Part shown: positions 34,105 through 46,400 of the stretch, piece by piece
How positions within the stretch are numbered: the stretch's first letter is position 1
Layout: each line of letters starts with the position of its first letter
Source: Haliclystus octoradiatus
Taxonomy: Eukaryota; Cnidaria; Staurozoa; Stauromedusae; Haliclystidae
Direction: 5' to 3'
DNA length: 64,000 nucleotides
Assembly (NCBI GenBank): GCA_916610825.1
Contig: OU744447.1
Span: 25,731,037 to 25,795,036, forward strand
Notes under the pieces: model-generated
Seen by the model: the letters and a program-made list of their open reading frames with translations, nothing else
Database searches by the model: none
Told to the model about the DNA's origin: nothing
Made by a program: the position numbers and the translations under genes

Positions 34105-34935
34105 TTACAAAAGGCTACACGTTTGATCCTCTGGGTCGCCGCGGAAAGCTCCGCAACAGATACGGCGACCCTTTCCCGTTTCCCGGAAAAAGTTCACATT
34201 CACATTCGCTTGCCACATGGTCGTCATTCCACACCAAACGCAAGTTTTAATGCGACTCTCCTTCGGCTCTTTATAGTTTGACCTTTTTCTTGGATTTCGG
34301 CAATTTCTGGATATATGTCCAGGCATTTTGGCAGCGATAACAAGTAACTGATGCATAATCATCCTTTTTACTATCTTGTGCTATAGGCACCACACCGTTG
34401 TCCAATTCAATTCCTGCTTCTAATAATACACGAGCCTTTGCTATTAAATCTGTGTCATTTGCATTTGTCATACATCTCAACTGTATGCTGATACTGCCAG
34501 GTAACCCCGTTACGCAACACCAGGACAGGTCACGCCAGCAAGAGAACATAAACAATTCAAATCGGCATAATACGCATCTGCATTCTCTCCGCGTTTGTAG
34601 TTTCTTGATTTTAGCTGGTCAAAGGCAGCAAACTTTGATAGTTAAAAAGCACCAAGTATGGTATTTCTAATTTTTGATAAGACCCTCTTCTTTATAACTG
34701 ACATTTCATTATATACGAGAAATGCCGGTCCCCGTAGTAACAATGGAACACTCAAAACTTTGTCTTCGTCAGTGAAAGTTTTCAAAGTGGCAATGGCTTC
34801 AAATCTTGTCCACCACTCTCCTGCGTCACCATCTTCATTGAACGGACTGACAACACCAGTCAGTTTAAACCGTACATCAGAATTACTACTGCTACTACCA
34901 CCAGATGCATTCATCGTACATTCAGTTAATGGCAA
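34105..34935 (-). pseudogene. Gag of second LTR element
   Basis: Three - strand frames. The first, from ATG at 34935, has FKLTGVVSPFNEDGDAGEWW and LSVPLLLRGPAFLVYNEM. A segment around 34500-34640 reads FAAFDQLKSRNYKRGENADA. The last has VTCYRCQN and MPGHISRNCRNPRK, a zinc knuckle split by a frameshift at about 34330. Capsid-type function in an intact element. Confidence 0.7.
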
Positions 34936-34956
34936 TTTGGCCTGTCTATCTAGCTT

Positions 34957-35199
34957 ATAAGATGTAATAAACTATATGCGAATGAAAACACACACGTGAT
35001 CGAGTGTCACAAAAACAACTTTAAGAAGACTTTAATACATCTCTTCTCGAGATCATATGAGCACTGAAATAAAAGCGGATACAATGTTTCAATGTAGCAG
35101 TTATCGGCGGAATGCAAAATACTGTCAAAGCATACATCTGCTTTCAATTGGCACATTCACTGAACTTTACGTAGTAACTATTTTACATAATAACATACA
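34957..35199 (-). repeat. 5' LTR of second LTR element, internally deleted
   Basis: It matches the 3' LTR from CTTATAAGATG to GAACTTTACGTA and then jumps to GTAACTATTTTACATAATAA, omitting about 360 bp. AGAGTT follows at 35200. Confidence 0.8.
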
Positions 35200-35318
35200 A
35201 GAGTTTTAAGGACGAAATAAGACAAACGACCAAACATCAAGATGGCTTGTGTAACTTTGTTTTATTAATCATATACGTGTTATTTTTACAACGCTGTGCA
35301 AACACTACCGTTTGTGTG
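35200..35318 (-). repeat. displaced remainder of the Gypsy 5' LTR
   Basis: Matches 21635-21740 of the 3' LTR (AGAGTTTTAAGG, CATATACGTGTTA, TTTTACAACGCT). It belongs with 26753-26774 and was separated by the 8.4-kb insertion. Truncated where zinc-finger sequence starts. Confidence 0.8.
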
Positions 35319-35506
35319 TAGTCAATGCGGTAAGGCCTTTAGCGATAAAGGATGTCTTAATAAATTTAAAAAGACACAATTCAGTTCATACGGGTGAAAA
35401 ACCACACGTGTGTCATATTTGTGGAATAGGATTCAGTACTTCAGGCAATTTAAAAAGACATAAGAACTCGAAGAGGGTTCACTACCATAAAAATACTACT
35501 ACATGA
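35300..35506 (+). pseudogene. C2H2 zinc-finger fragment
   Basis: Two fingers: FVCSQCGKAFSDKGCLNK, then a frameshift, then TGEKPHVCHICGIGFSTSGN LKRH and a stop after the histidines. It is fused to the Gypsy LTR remnant on the left. Either a broken last exon or a captured gene fragment. Confidence 0.6.
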
Positions 35507-35519
35507 TGAATGTAGCATA

Positions 35520-36335
35520 ATTTATTGATATTTTTTCTACTTATTTATTTATATAGAATTACCCATTATCCCCATATTTCATTGTCACATTTATTATAAT
35601 ATCTGATCTAAATATCGGATTTAATTACTTTATAATATATAAAAAAATACTTTTTCAGTTTTACTTTGTTTTTAATGGCCAAAGTGCTATAAAACTGGAA
35701 GATAAAAAACAAATTTGACATTCCTAAACAATTGTTACAGTCAAACGTTTCTTCCTGACGAGAGGGCTAAGTATCCCCGACAGTGGGCTATATCAGAGTC
35801 TCTGGGCTATATCCCTTACTGTGACCCTTGCCGAAAGTTAGCTTGATTCTAATTCAATTATTTCGTCTGCCAGTGGTTGATAATAATACGAATGCATGTT
35901 GCTTAGGCATCAAGAGCCAATGCCTTTGCCATAATTGCCAACAAAGCCTCCACATTAAGAAAATTATTTTTCTGGAAAATTGAAACAATCGTTATTCAAA
36001 GATCTAGCTCGTGCGCAAACTACATAGGGGCAGATTAAACGTTCTTGGTGTCTGAAACCATGCGGAAACTAATTTGAAGTCATGCCAAATCCATGGCTGA
36101 CATTATTATTATTACTCTATGAATTGACTTTTGAGCCTGCTGCCGCTTCATGCATTGATCGTTGAATTATTTACCATGAATTTGCGCTAAGCTTAATTTA
36201 AGTTGAGCTCGTAGCGACCGCCGGTCAAGGCCGGTCAATGTTGCTATTTTAAGATCTTTAAAGAACCTATTACATATTTCAACCGTTACTCATTGTATGG
36301 TGTATGTCAAGCTCAAGTCAAGCGTAAAGATAAGA
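35520..36335. other. non-coding stretch
   Basis: AT-rich, with no gene, RNA or repeat pair recognised. Confidence 0.4.
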
Positions 36336-36338
36336 TGA

Positions 36339-36368
36339 GAATAGAATAGAATAGAATAGAATAGAATA
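36339..36368. repeat. AGAAT microsatellite
   Basis: Six or so uninterrupted units of the pentamer. Confidence 0.85.
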
Positions 36369-36557
36369 TATTTGTCAAAAACTAAATGGTGTAAAAAAGT
36401 TGACAGGCAAATAATGGGAAGTACAACTTCCATTTAAATAGAGCCAATGTTTTATGCATGATTAATAAAATGAATAATCAAATATATTGATACAGTATGT
36501 TGTTTTATTACCGTAAATTTTTGCAATATGTTTAACGAACATGGTAAATTCAACGAT

Positions 36558-37560
36558 CAATGTATGAAGCGGCATAAGTCAACCTTTGATAATCGATTGC
36601 TAAAAATGATAGGATGTTTTGCTGCCACAACGCTATCAGGCAATGTGTTCCAAACATTGACAACACGATGAGAAAAGGCAGAACCAATGGTGACATTTAT
36701 TGCTTAGGTTGATTCAAACATTAGAGAATGACCTCTCCTTAACGTGTATTTTGTTTTTGGTTTCATTGTAAAATTATTATTTACATCGACGTCAACAAAG
36801 CCATGTAACATGTTGAAAGTGATTGTAAGTTCCCTTCTTAATCGACGAAGTTCCAATGACTCTAATTGAAGGACAGTAAGACGATCAGAGTAATTTGTGA
36901 AGGCTATATTTCCCAGGGGGTAACTCCATATTTTGGGTATACGGGGACGTTCAAATATTAAAGAGTACCTTTCTCAACATCCATAAGCATTTTTTGGGGT
37001 ATGCTTACTCATAAGTTTTTTTGAGGTATCCTTTTGACGCCTTTGCAAGTTTTTCATGGAGCAAAAGAAATTTTGCATATGAAAGTTTTTTCTTTAATCT
37101 TTTTTGGTTGAATCTGCCATTCATAAAAATATATTTGGGGTATCTTTTTCATGATGTGAAATTTTTTTATGGTCATTCTGCCAAAGTTCCATTTGAGCGA
37201 CCCCGTCGAAGCGCAATAGAAGTTACCCCACGGACTATATTTGCTAATTTACAGAGTCGTTTAGTAAATCTCTTCTGCACCTTCTCGATGGTTATTATAA
37301 CCTTGATGTAGTTTGGATTCCATACTGCAGTGTCTGATTCAATGTTAGGCCTTACATATACTGTGTAGGATTTTAATAACAACTTTGGATTTCTTGATTT
37401 GAAGCATTTCCAAATTAAAAAAGAACGAGAATGAGCTTTTGACGCAATCGATTTGGGTGAAGGGAGAATTTCAGATCGGAGGAAATAATGATACCAAGAT
37501 CTTTAATAGATTCAACAGATTTGAGAGGATGATCGTCTATTGATGATTGCACGATGATTT
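36558..37560 (-). pseudogene. LINE RT carboxy-terminal fragment
   Basis: On the - strand: ESIKDLGIIISSDLKFS (near 37500), TVYVRPNIESDTAVWNPNYI and IEKVQKRFTKRLCKLANI (37260-37380), then YSDRLTVLQLESLELRRLRR (36820-36900) and SKVDLCRFIH with a stop at 36558. This is the thumb and tail region of a CR1/L2-like LINE. It is truncated at the 5' side and split by a 323-bp MITE. Confidence 0.8.
36912..37234. mobile_element. hAT-like MITE inside LINE
   Basis: 323 bp with GGGGTAACTNC-type inverted ends and a perfect 8-bp target duplication CTATATTT at 36904-36911 and 37235-37242. Removing the insert and one duplicate joins KLANIA to FTNYSDRL in frame in the LINE, which confirms the boundaries. Confidence 0.85.
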
Positions 37561-37734
37561 AAATGTAATAATGTATGTATATATGATCTTGGGATCAGGA
37601 TCATCAGTGACGTGTACTATAAGGTGTATATAATAGTACATATAGTAGTACATTTATGTTACATGAGGGGAATGAAGTGAATGTGAAATAACTCAAGTAG
37701 GTTGAATAATTTATGTACAGTTGAAATTTAGATG

Positions 37735-37905
37735 AACCAGTAATTTGGTTCTAAAAATTCATAAATGGAATCAACAGTGACGATATCAGATGGTAAGTTA
37801 TTCCAATATCGGATTGTCCTATTAAAATTAAAATAATGACCCACTGTGAGATTTCGCAGTGTTTCATTGAGTGGTAGTTGATTTATTTCTGAGTTGATTT
37901 AGAGA
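37735..37905 (-). pseudogene. second LINE RT tail fragment
   Basis: The - strand frame reads INQLPLNETLRNLTVGHYF and then RTIRYWNNLPSDIVTVDSIY. It ends EPNYWFI and a stop at about 37735. Typical end of a CR1/L2-like RT. The 5' side is cut by the fold-back element. Confidence 0.65.
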
Positions 37906-37913
37906 GACCCGGC

Positions 37914-40900
37914 AAACAGTGGATGTTCCGTGAACGTTCGATTTGCGGTCAATCGAACGTTCCGCAAACGTTCACGGAACGTACTTTGTAGATATGATTA
38001 AACGTTCATATCAAGGAACGTAGTGGGAATAAACCCCCAGACTATCTTTACATATATAGTAGAACCCGACGTGAAAAAAACAATGGCGTAATTTTTTTTT
38101 CGATCTGGAAATTATTTCTTGGTGAAAAATGCCTTTAAAGTGGTGTTTTGGCCCAAATGTCGCGGAGGAAAAAAAGGAATTGGATCTAGCTTTATGACGA
38201 CAAAGTCACAAGTCGTGTGGTTTTTCTAATAGACTTTAGATCGGATTAATCACGCGATGTTACGTTTGAGATGGCGTAGCTCTGTAACGGCAATCTATTT
38301 TTCTCTCCCACAAAACTGAGGTAAGGAAGAACATATAAACTCAAGAGTAGCAAAATTCCAGATGATTTAATGATTTTAAAGTTCACGAATTCGAAGAAAA
38401 TAAAAATCAGAAAATATTTCATTCGTAGCGCGCGTTATACAGATTATATTTTGACATATCATTCTCACACATATTTAACACATATCAAAAGATTCTCTGG
38501 TGACCACAAAAGCTAGCTAAGTAGAATTTATTGTTGTAAGCATATGTCTGCACTGAAAATGGAGTGTTCTTTTGAGGGTAAAAATCATAATGTATTGTGG
38601 GAAACGCTATTAAGAACACCATAACCGTCGGTTTTATAGTCCTCTTTTCACAGAAGCGAAATCTGTCCATCTGATTTCTCGTCTCTGTAGAAAGGTATTT
38701 TGTGCAAAGTAACTTCTGCACTTTATTACTGCATCCTATAAACTACAGATTGTGACGACATGATGCTAACATGTTCTACTTTCTAGCCGAAGGAATGAAT
38801 ACTAGACTGGTAAAATAATTTTGTGGCGTATGTAAAATAAGGAACGAGATTTCACATTGCAAAACCCTAATTTTGTTAATCATATAACTTTGATAGAGAG
38901 GATAATAATTTATGCAATGAAGATATACCGCAAAACCGACAAATGATAGAATCTGCATTACTGTAGTTCTAGTGGCTCTAGTATACGACTGTAAACTTGA
39001 ATAAGAACGTCCGAGTCCTCTATCATGTTTGTACTATTTTCCGATATTTTATAGAATTTTATAGTGTAATGTACTGAAGAATTCTCAATGGTTTTTTAAA
39101 TATTGAATGCTTGGTGAATTAATGATGAACACTTTGTTAGACTATTGAGTATAATATATCTATCTATACAGTCGTATAAACTATACGATTACATGGTTTA
39201 AGTTTTACTAGACAAACATCAATTTCAAACTTAAACGTTGAAATGATAATTGAAGAATGTCTATTTAATGTTTTAGTAATACTTAATTAAATCCGAAAAA
39301 GTACAATTAATACTTTGCAGTACCAACTATCTCGAGGAAAAGTCGTCTGTGCATGCCCTTGCAAATCAAGTCAGTTTACATTCAAATTTAGATCATGGAA
39401 AGTATATCCTGTAGAAATATTTACTCAAGAACAACTTGCAGATCATAGAGTTAAAAATAGTTAAAACTTATATAGAGTAAGATCAAGCTATTTTGCAGGG
39501 TACGTGTCTACTAATTAAGATTTGAGAAGTACTGCGGTCACACAGAATACGTAACTAATATGTGTCACTAGACTAGTCACAAAGGAACAGTCGCACCGCC
39601 TGACATTTGTGTTAATCCGCAATCTATATCAGATTCATCGCGCTTAATGACGCTACGAGAAATTATTTCGACCGAGCGTTTCAATAGATTTTATTCTGCT
39701 CCTGAAATCACAAATTGCATCTTTTTTACGTAATTCGCGAGTTTATATGTTTGTTCATGGCTCAGCCTTGTCAGAAATTTTTTTGCGTGACTTCTCGGAG
39801 CTAGGTCACCTCAAAGATTACGTCGCGTGATCAGCCCACTCTTGAGTCTGTTAGACAAACCGCACGACTTGTGACTTTGTCGTCATAAAGCTAGATCCAA
39901 TCCCTTTTTTTTCTCAGCGACATTTGGGTCAAAACGTACACCACTTTGAAGGCGCTTTTCACCAAGAAATAATTTCCAAATCGAAAAAAAAATTACGCCA
40001 TTGTTTTTTTCACGTCAGGTTCTACTACATATGTAAAGATAGTCTGGGGGTTTATTCCCACTTTAAAGGTTTAGGAACGTTCACGGAACGTTCAGGATCG
40101 TTCAAGGAACGTTCCGTGAAGGTTCGATGATAGCCTGCGTGCAGACCCAAATCTTTTTTTTATGATTAGTAGGGTCTGCGTAATATCGACAGAAAGCTTG
40201 CGCTGGACTGAATTAGGGGGAGTGGCAGAAACGTGAGAAATCTATTGTTTGTCTATTGTTCATCAGCCAATCGCTAGCGAGTTCTCCAAAACTAGAACCA
40301 GAACATGATTGGTCGATAAATATAAGTTCTTGATGCATTCCTTTTCAAGTAAAACGTCGTTCTTCTTCGATAAAATCATTGGCTTGTGTTCGTTTTTCAG
40401 TTTTGTACGAGGGAGACCTCAGACTTTTTTTATTCAACACAGACTTTTTGTAATTATGTTTGTAGTAAAATGAACATAGTGTATTGACGAAAACGATTTC
40501 TTGTTGTAATTATTAATTTGCCTTTCACAGAGGACGGGACATGCTATTTTACTTGCAGCACCGGCCAACAAAGACTTGATTTCAAGATACTGAAATTTAT
40601 TTGGATTGTGTTTCTGTTCGTCGTAAAAGCCAATTTGTCATGGGTAATATCGAAAGAACAAATCATTGTATTAGATATAGAACGATTTAATCTCTGGATC
40701 TTGTTCACTGCGCCATGACAATGGATTACAAAAATATTTCTTTACGAAAGACTAATTCTCATCATTGATGTCAATTTTCGAGTTTCTTTGTGAAAAACAA
40801 ATGCATTAAAAACATTAGCCAACTTAGATCGCTTCATATTGAACAGAAATAGTACGTTGTATGAAGTTAGTATTAATCATTTGAACGTGGTTATGAATCA

Positions 40901-41205
40901 ACTCATTTTATTTCGTAAATAATAAGTTTCAATTTTGATTGTGAAAAGTTTTGTTATTTACGAAAATCGGACTTGCAGAAATGCTGTTTATGACGCCGTC
41001 TGTAGTTGAACAACGCTGAACAGCAGGAGTTAAAGTGTAATGACGCTCCGCCACTCCCTCCAACTTCCGCCAAGCGCAAGCTTTCTGTCGATATTACGCA
41101 GACCCTACTAATCATAAAAAAAAGATTTGGGTCTGCGCGCAGGCTAGTTCGATGAAGGTTCAGTGGACGTTCCGTGAACGTCCGACACAGAAAATTTTTG
41201 CCTGG
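37914..41205. mobile_element. fold-back (long inverted repeat) element 1
   Basis: Arms of about 300 bp at 37914-38235 and 39840-40120 (plus a continuation to about 41205 after a nested insert). They share inverted blocks such as GGATCTAGCTTTATGACGAC and AAAGATAGTCTGGGGGTTTA. Both ends have clusters of the palindrome-like CGTTCCGTGAACG, probably terminal transposase-binding repeats. The 1.6-kb centre (38240-39840) has no recognisable protein. Related arms occur in element 2 at 43.5 and 47.6 kb. Confidence 0.65.
40131..41146. mobile_element. nested TIR transposon, 1016 bp
   Basis: TIRs of about 77 bp: TAGCCTGCGTGCAGACCCAA at the left, inverted at the right with one or two mismatches. Flanked by GTTCGATGA at 40122-40130 and 41147-41155. 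An 8-9 bp target duplication suggests hAT or Mutator-like. No transposase is recognisable, so it is non-autonomous. Inserted in the right arm of fold-back element 1. Confidence 0.85.
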
Positions 41206-43420
41206 CCATTTTCAATTAGAATTCATATTTTATATATTTTATCGGGTCACGTTTATGTATCACTGTTTCCAAGGTCAGTATTAGCAAAGTATATCAATGT
41301 AGTAAAGGAAACGAAGTAATAATTACAATGCGGTGCTATGGTATATGACTGTAGTGTAGCATGATCAAGTATTGCTGCAATGCTGTCGTATTCATATTAA
41401 TTTATGTACTTACCAGAAAGACAATACATTATATTGCAGTGCATTTCAATTTCAAGACAGAGCAACCAATTCAACCATTATAACATTCAACAAAAATAGC
41501 TGATAGGCCAGTAGACTATTTCAATGTCCATGCGAATATATGAGATGTCTATAAACTGAAGTCATATAAACACAATGATAACATACACACTAGACAAAAA
41601 CGGCTATACTACAAATAAGACTTTTATATGAATTTGATCGAGACTTACAATTTTTCAATTATCAAACTTATTTCTTCTCTGTGCTGGAGTTCTCTTGTAT
41701 TAATTGCTTATAATTATTTCTGTCAAACCGGTAGAATCTGGAATCAAATGATAGGCTACAAATTAATGTATGAATAATTCAGTATAAATGTGTATGAGAT
41801 TGATAGTTAATGAATGACACATAACATATACTCATCTGCAGGTACTCCATGCTTTATAAATTTATACTATAATACAATTACAATTTACAACCCTATACAT
41901 TTTTGTAGATGTCTTGGATTCCTGTATTACGTACAAAATAATGACATTGAATTTCTGCAGACAGGCTTATACTTCTATTTATCTCGTATTCACGTTATAA
42001 TACATTGTTACGAGACATTTGAACAACAGCGAAACTGTAGAATCGTTTCTGATCAATCGATTGTCAAGGTTCAAGGAAGAAGAACCTTCTGTATGCTTGG
42101 TTGAATTACAAAACATCACTTTAAAATTTTAGCAAACCCTAACTATTATCCACCTGAAGGTTGTTTACGCATATATTTATGTAACCACTATATCGTTTAT
42201 GAAGTTTGGATGAATCCGTTTGAATTATACAAATAGTAAACTTGTGAAATTTGGAGACATCGTTCGCCTGACGTCAAGAGTTCAACAAAATTTTACTTTT
42301 AGGACGTGAAGGTAAGTTCAAGTTGTACTAAATATAAGAAAACATTAGGCCTACAAATTACAGATATTTTGTACTTTTCAATGATTGGAATTGCGTTAGG
42401 CGATTTTGTTTCATAATTATATACTATTAGTTACAAAATTTAAATGAGCAACGCTAACTTATTCCATAGGCTATCATGGAAAGGAATTTGACATCCATTG
42501 AAAGTTGTTAAAATTGAATGTTTTGAAACTGACCGTAAATCGGGATTTAATTAACTTGAACATCGTGGTTACGTTTTTCTTGTTTTAATTCCAATGTCAT
42601 ATGTATGAAATGTCTTTCAATGGAATTTTACTGAATAGGCTACCTATCTATTAGGATAGTCCCTAATTTAATTTTAGTCTGTGAAGGATATTGTTTTTGT
42701 TCAACATTTAATTAGTCACGTTTCGTGTCCACTTTCCATTTAGTAAAGCTATTCGTAATTCTATTTGTGATAATGGATTTAGCTTTAACTTGAAGTGGCT
42801 ACGGAAGCTTTCAAAAGTAACAGAATGACCAGTTAGACAATTATACATGCCAGTAGGCTATTTGTTTTTGCTTTCGATTCTTGTTTGTGAAATTGTTTTA
42901 CGTTTTTGCATCTTCTATTGTATGACTGTATTCCACTTGTAACAGGACGACCAGAAATTCTGGCAACAAGAGACAGATCATCAATTGTAAAGCATAGATG
43001 AAAAGTTTTTGCAGGAAATTGTTTTGAACATTGCATGTTAACCAGTCCTGAGTGACACTTGAGCTATGGCTAAATAAGCATTTCCCATGAAATTATGCAA
43101 GTGGAAAATAAATTTAGTAACATTGCAAATGCATGGAAATAGCCTCAACGTCCTCCATATTTACATTGACATGTTATTGGCCATGTTTTGAGCGTGCAAT
43201 TCGACAAAAGGTCACTTCTAACTGTGTTATTGCATGGATAAAAGGTTCTGTAACCTATTGAAAAGTTTTTCAGGAATTTTGAGTGAAAATCATAACAAAA
43301 TTTGCAATTTCTGACATCAGATCAAAAAGAGTAGGCCTAGCCTACACTTAAACAAGACCCAAACATCAAGAACTCAAACTTTTTGATGTAATTTCAATCA
43401 TTCCATTCCTTCTAATTTAA
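41206..43420. other. non-coding stretch
   Basis: 2.2 kb in which I found no gene, structured RNA or repeat partner. The longest + frame (41814-42104) has no family signature. Confidence 0.4.
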
Positions 43421-46400
43421 TCATATTTGGAAACATACTTTTTATTTTGCCATGGTAACTTTGTCTACACATTTAAAGTGGGAAAAACCTTTGAAAGGAT
43501 AATTTAATACATGATGTATTTGAGTCTGAAAATTACTGAGGCGTAATTTTTTTTTCGATTTGAAATCTCCTTGCTGGTGTAAATTACCATCAAAGGGGTA
43601 TTTTAGGCCAAATCTTGCTGAGTAAAAAAGAGATTGGATCTAGCTTTATGACAAAAAACCAGGATCACATTTAAATTTTTTAAGAGGGAAGTGAAGTTTC
43701 TTACCGGTATCATTTTCAATGTCAAATTATTTATCATTGTGGCAATTTATATTTGAATTCAAAAGAATCTTGAGATAGAGATTAACGTGTACTCTTCTTA
43801 TTTATATAAGTTTTGTTTTTATTAATTGCCTTCACGATTTTATAAAATATTGCAACAACTTTGATCATTGTTCAACTTTTTTTCCCGATCACTTGTTTAC
43901 TGAACAGCGCTTTTGGTTGATGTATGACAAGCAGCAGCACATCTCTCTGTAGAGTTATCCTCAAATTCAATGCAAACATGCGTATTTTGTTTGCTTGTGG
44001 TTTGTCGAAAGGGATTATGTTTCTTTATTTCTGTATTTTTATGTCACACAAAAATTGTTGCTCAGACAGCCATCTCAAAAGCAATTGCCTTTTTTAAAGC
44101 TTGAATTTGAAGTCCATAAACACTATAAATATCATCATGTTTGAATGAAGATATATAGACCTCCGGGTCTCATACCAAAATGTGCTTAAAAATGACTGTT
44201 CTTCTTGGTGCAACCCTTCAAACCACCTGAATTTTTGTAAATAACCACTTTGAAGTATGCTGATTTTGAATATACGATAATTTGATTTGAAAGTTATACC
44301 TACGTCTTCGTAAAAAGCAGCCATTATGCGCGAAAAGCGACTGGGAACAATAGGTTTTCACGTGTTTTTCATAGCACGAGGCGATTTCATGCCTTGAAGC
44401 TGAAGCTACTAGGTTTGTTTACAAATTGAAACAAATCGATTTAGCAATATAATCTTTACTATCATTCATATTTGTTCTTGTTCATCGAAGCTCTTAAAAT
44501 GTTAATAAGCCGTCAAAATTATTTAAAGTGCTAAATCAACCAAACTCGTCGCACACAAAAGACAACAAAAACTGAAAGGTAAGGCTTCGATTTAGAACTG
44601 ATTTCTCAATATTTATCCATGGTTATCATTTTATATAAAATACTCCTTGCCTGATTATCTGCTGCGCAAAAAGTATCATGTTTAGATGGAAAATAGGGCA
44701 ATTTGTTTGAAAATGTATTTATAAAGTAGCATGCTGATATTAAAATACATATTTGGTCCCTGATAATAATGCCCTTTGGCGATTGCCAAATAATAACGAT
44801 TAAAGAAGACAGTTGTTTTGATAAAATATAAACCTTAACAAAACTTTAATTGACAGATTATCATATAACACTTGACCATAATTATTAAAATATAACAAAC
44901 TATAAAACCAAATATATTAACCCAATTAGTGTTGAGTTCATCGCTGTCACAATCATCTTCACTGCTTATTTCTCTAGTAATTAACTTATTTTCACAAAAT
45001 AGTGCATTTACACCATTCAAAACATTTGCCTGCAAACTGCTGCATCATTGCGTGGTACACCCACTTTTGCAACAGGCAGCAAACAAAACACAGTAACAAT
45101 TCATACAGAAAGTCAATTCACTCTGATAGAGCCGTCATCGTTTGTATCATCGGTTGAGGGAAGAAAGTTGATTTTCTATTGATTTGGTTGCATGACGCCA
45201 AATATATGCTTGACAATTGCAGCATGTAGTATGGAAATAAAGAGCGTCTTGATTTGGGGTTAGCAATTCTTCTGAAAATTTACAGATTTGGAAATTGCAT
45301 ACCTAAATGTGAAATAATGATGTAAAAGGCGCTGTTGAAAACTGCTTTTTACAGTTTGCATTTGAAAATGATTGATTCCTAATAGTAATACCTTAAATTA
45401 TTGATATCTTCTTCATCCCCACCGTACATGACGCAAACATACCTCTCGAGATCTTTCAAATCACACACATTACACATTACAGTGGTAACAACATGTTATA
45501 GACTTACACCAACCCAGTGTACCATGGCAAGGCCGAAACTAGCTATACAAGTAGGGGGAGGGGGGAAGGTGCTGAAATCATTCTGTCCAACAAAAGAGGG
45601 CGTTGTCTGTTGTTTGCCCGGATTCAATTAGTACCTTGGTCAGAGGCCACAACCATGAAGATCGATAAATATCATAGATATATCTATATTCTATGCAGCC
45701 TAGATATAGTTTATAAATGCCAGAAATGTTCCTGTTCTTGGCATTGGACTCTTGGAACGCACCTATTACACTACTGCAGGTTATTGTATGTATCTGTAAT
45801 GCCTATGGGATGGTCTACATGATTTATATAGATATATATTATATGCAACCTAGATATGATTTTCTGGTGTCAGAAATGTTCACGTCATTGGTATTAGACT
45901 CTTGGGCCACACCTATTACATTACTGAGGGTTGTTTGATGTATCTGTAATGCCTATGGGATGGTCTACATCATTTACAAATATATTTCATGCAACCTAGA
46001 TATGATTTTCTGATGCCAGAAATGTTCCTGTTATTGGTATTGGACTCTTGGACCGCACCTATTATACTACTGAGGGTGATTAGATGTATCTTATTACGTA
46101 TGGCTGTATGGGATGGTCTACTTGATTTATATATGTTTCATTTTAATTTTGCCGATTTGAAGAGAATTTAATATTTTGATATTTGCCTGTTAGTTTATCA
46201 ATATAATCGTTACGTACGCTGATTTACCTCTATTACAAGAAGGTAATGCTTGTTCTTATGCATAGCCCCTTTTATAGTGCATTCTATCTGGTGTTATTTG
46301 TGATAACACAATAAAAGTAAATTTTGTTCATTGCGGTTGAAAAAGTGGGAGTACTACGCAAAGATGCAGACATGAGAATTAAAATGTCAAAAATAGTCTG

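Larger units (their letters stand above)
26775..35199 (-). mobile_element. second LTR retrotransposon, inserted into the Gypsy 5' LTR
   Basis: 8.4 kb, flanked by AGAGTT at 26769-26774 and 35200-35205. The same site in the intact Gypsy LTR (21635-21650) reads straight through, so the boundaries are well supported. LTRs: 26775-27374 (600 bp) and about 34957-35199 (about 240 bp, with an internal deletion of about 360 bp). Order on the - strand: gag, zinc knuckle, protease, RT, RNase H, integrase. It is itself interrupted by a hAT-like MITE, a Crypton and an unidentified insert. Clade uncertain: the order fits Ty3/Gypsy and BEL/Pao alike. Confidence 0.85.

Noticed and set aside
44835..45035. Acidic - strand ORF as a host gene
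   Set aside because: Mirrored in both arms of a fold-back element and broken in one; kept only as a possible captured exon in the findings.
45517..46171. Overlapping + strand ORFs with repeated LDSW.PIT blocks
   Set aside because: They are the 148-bp minisatellite unit read three times, in different frames.
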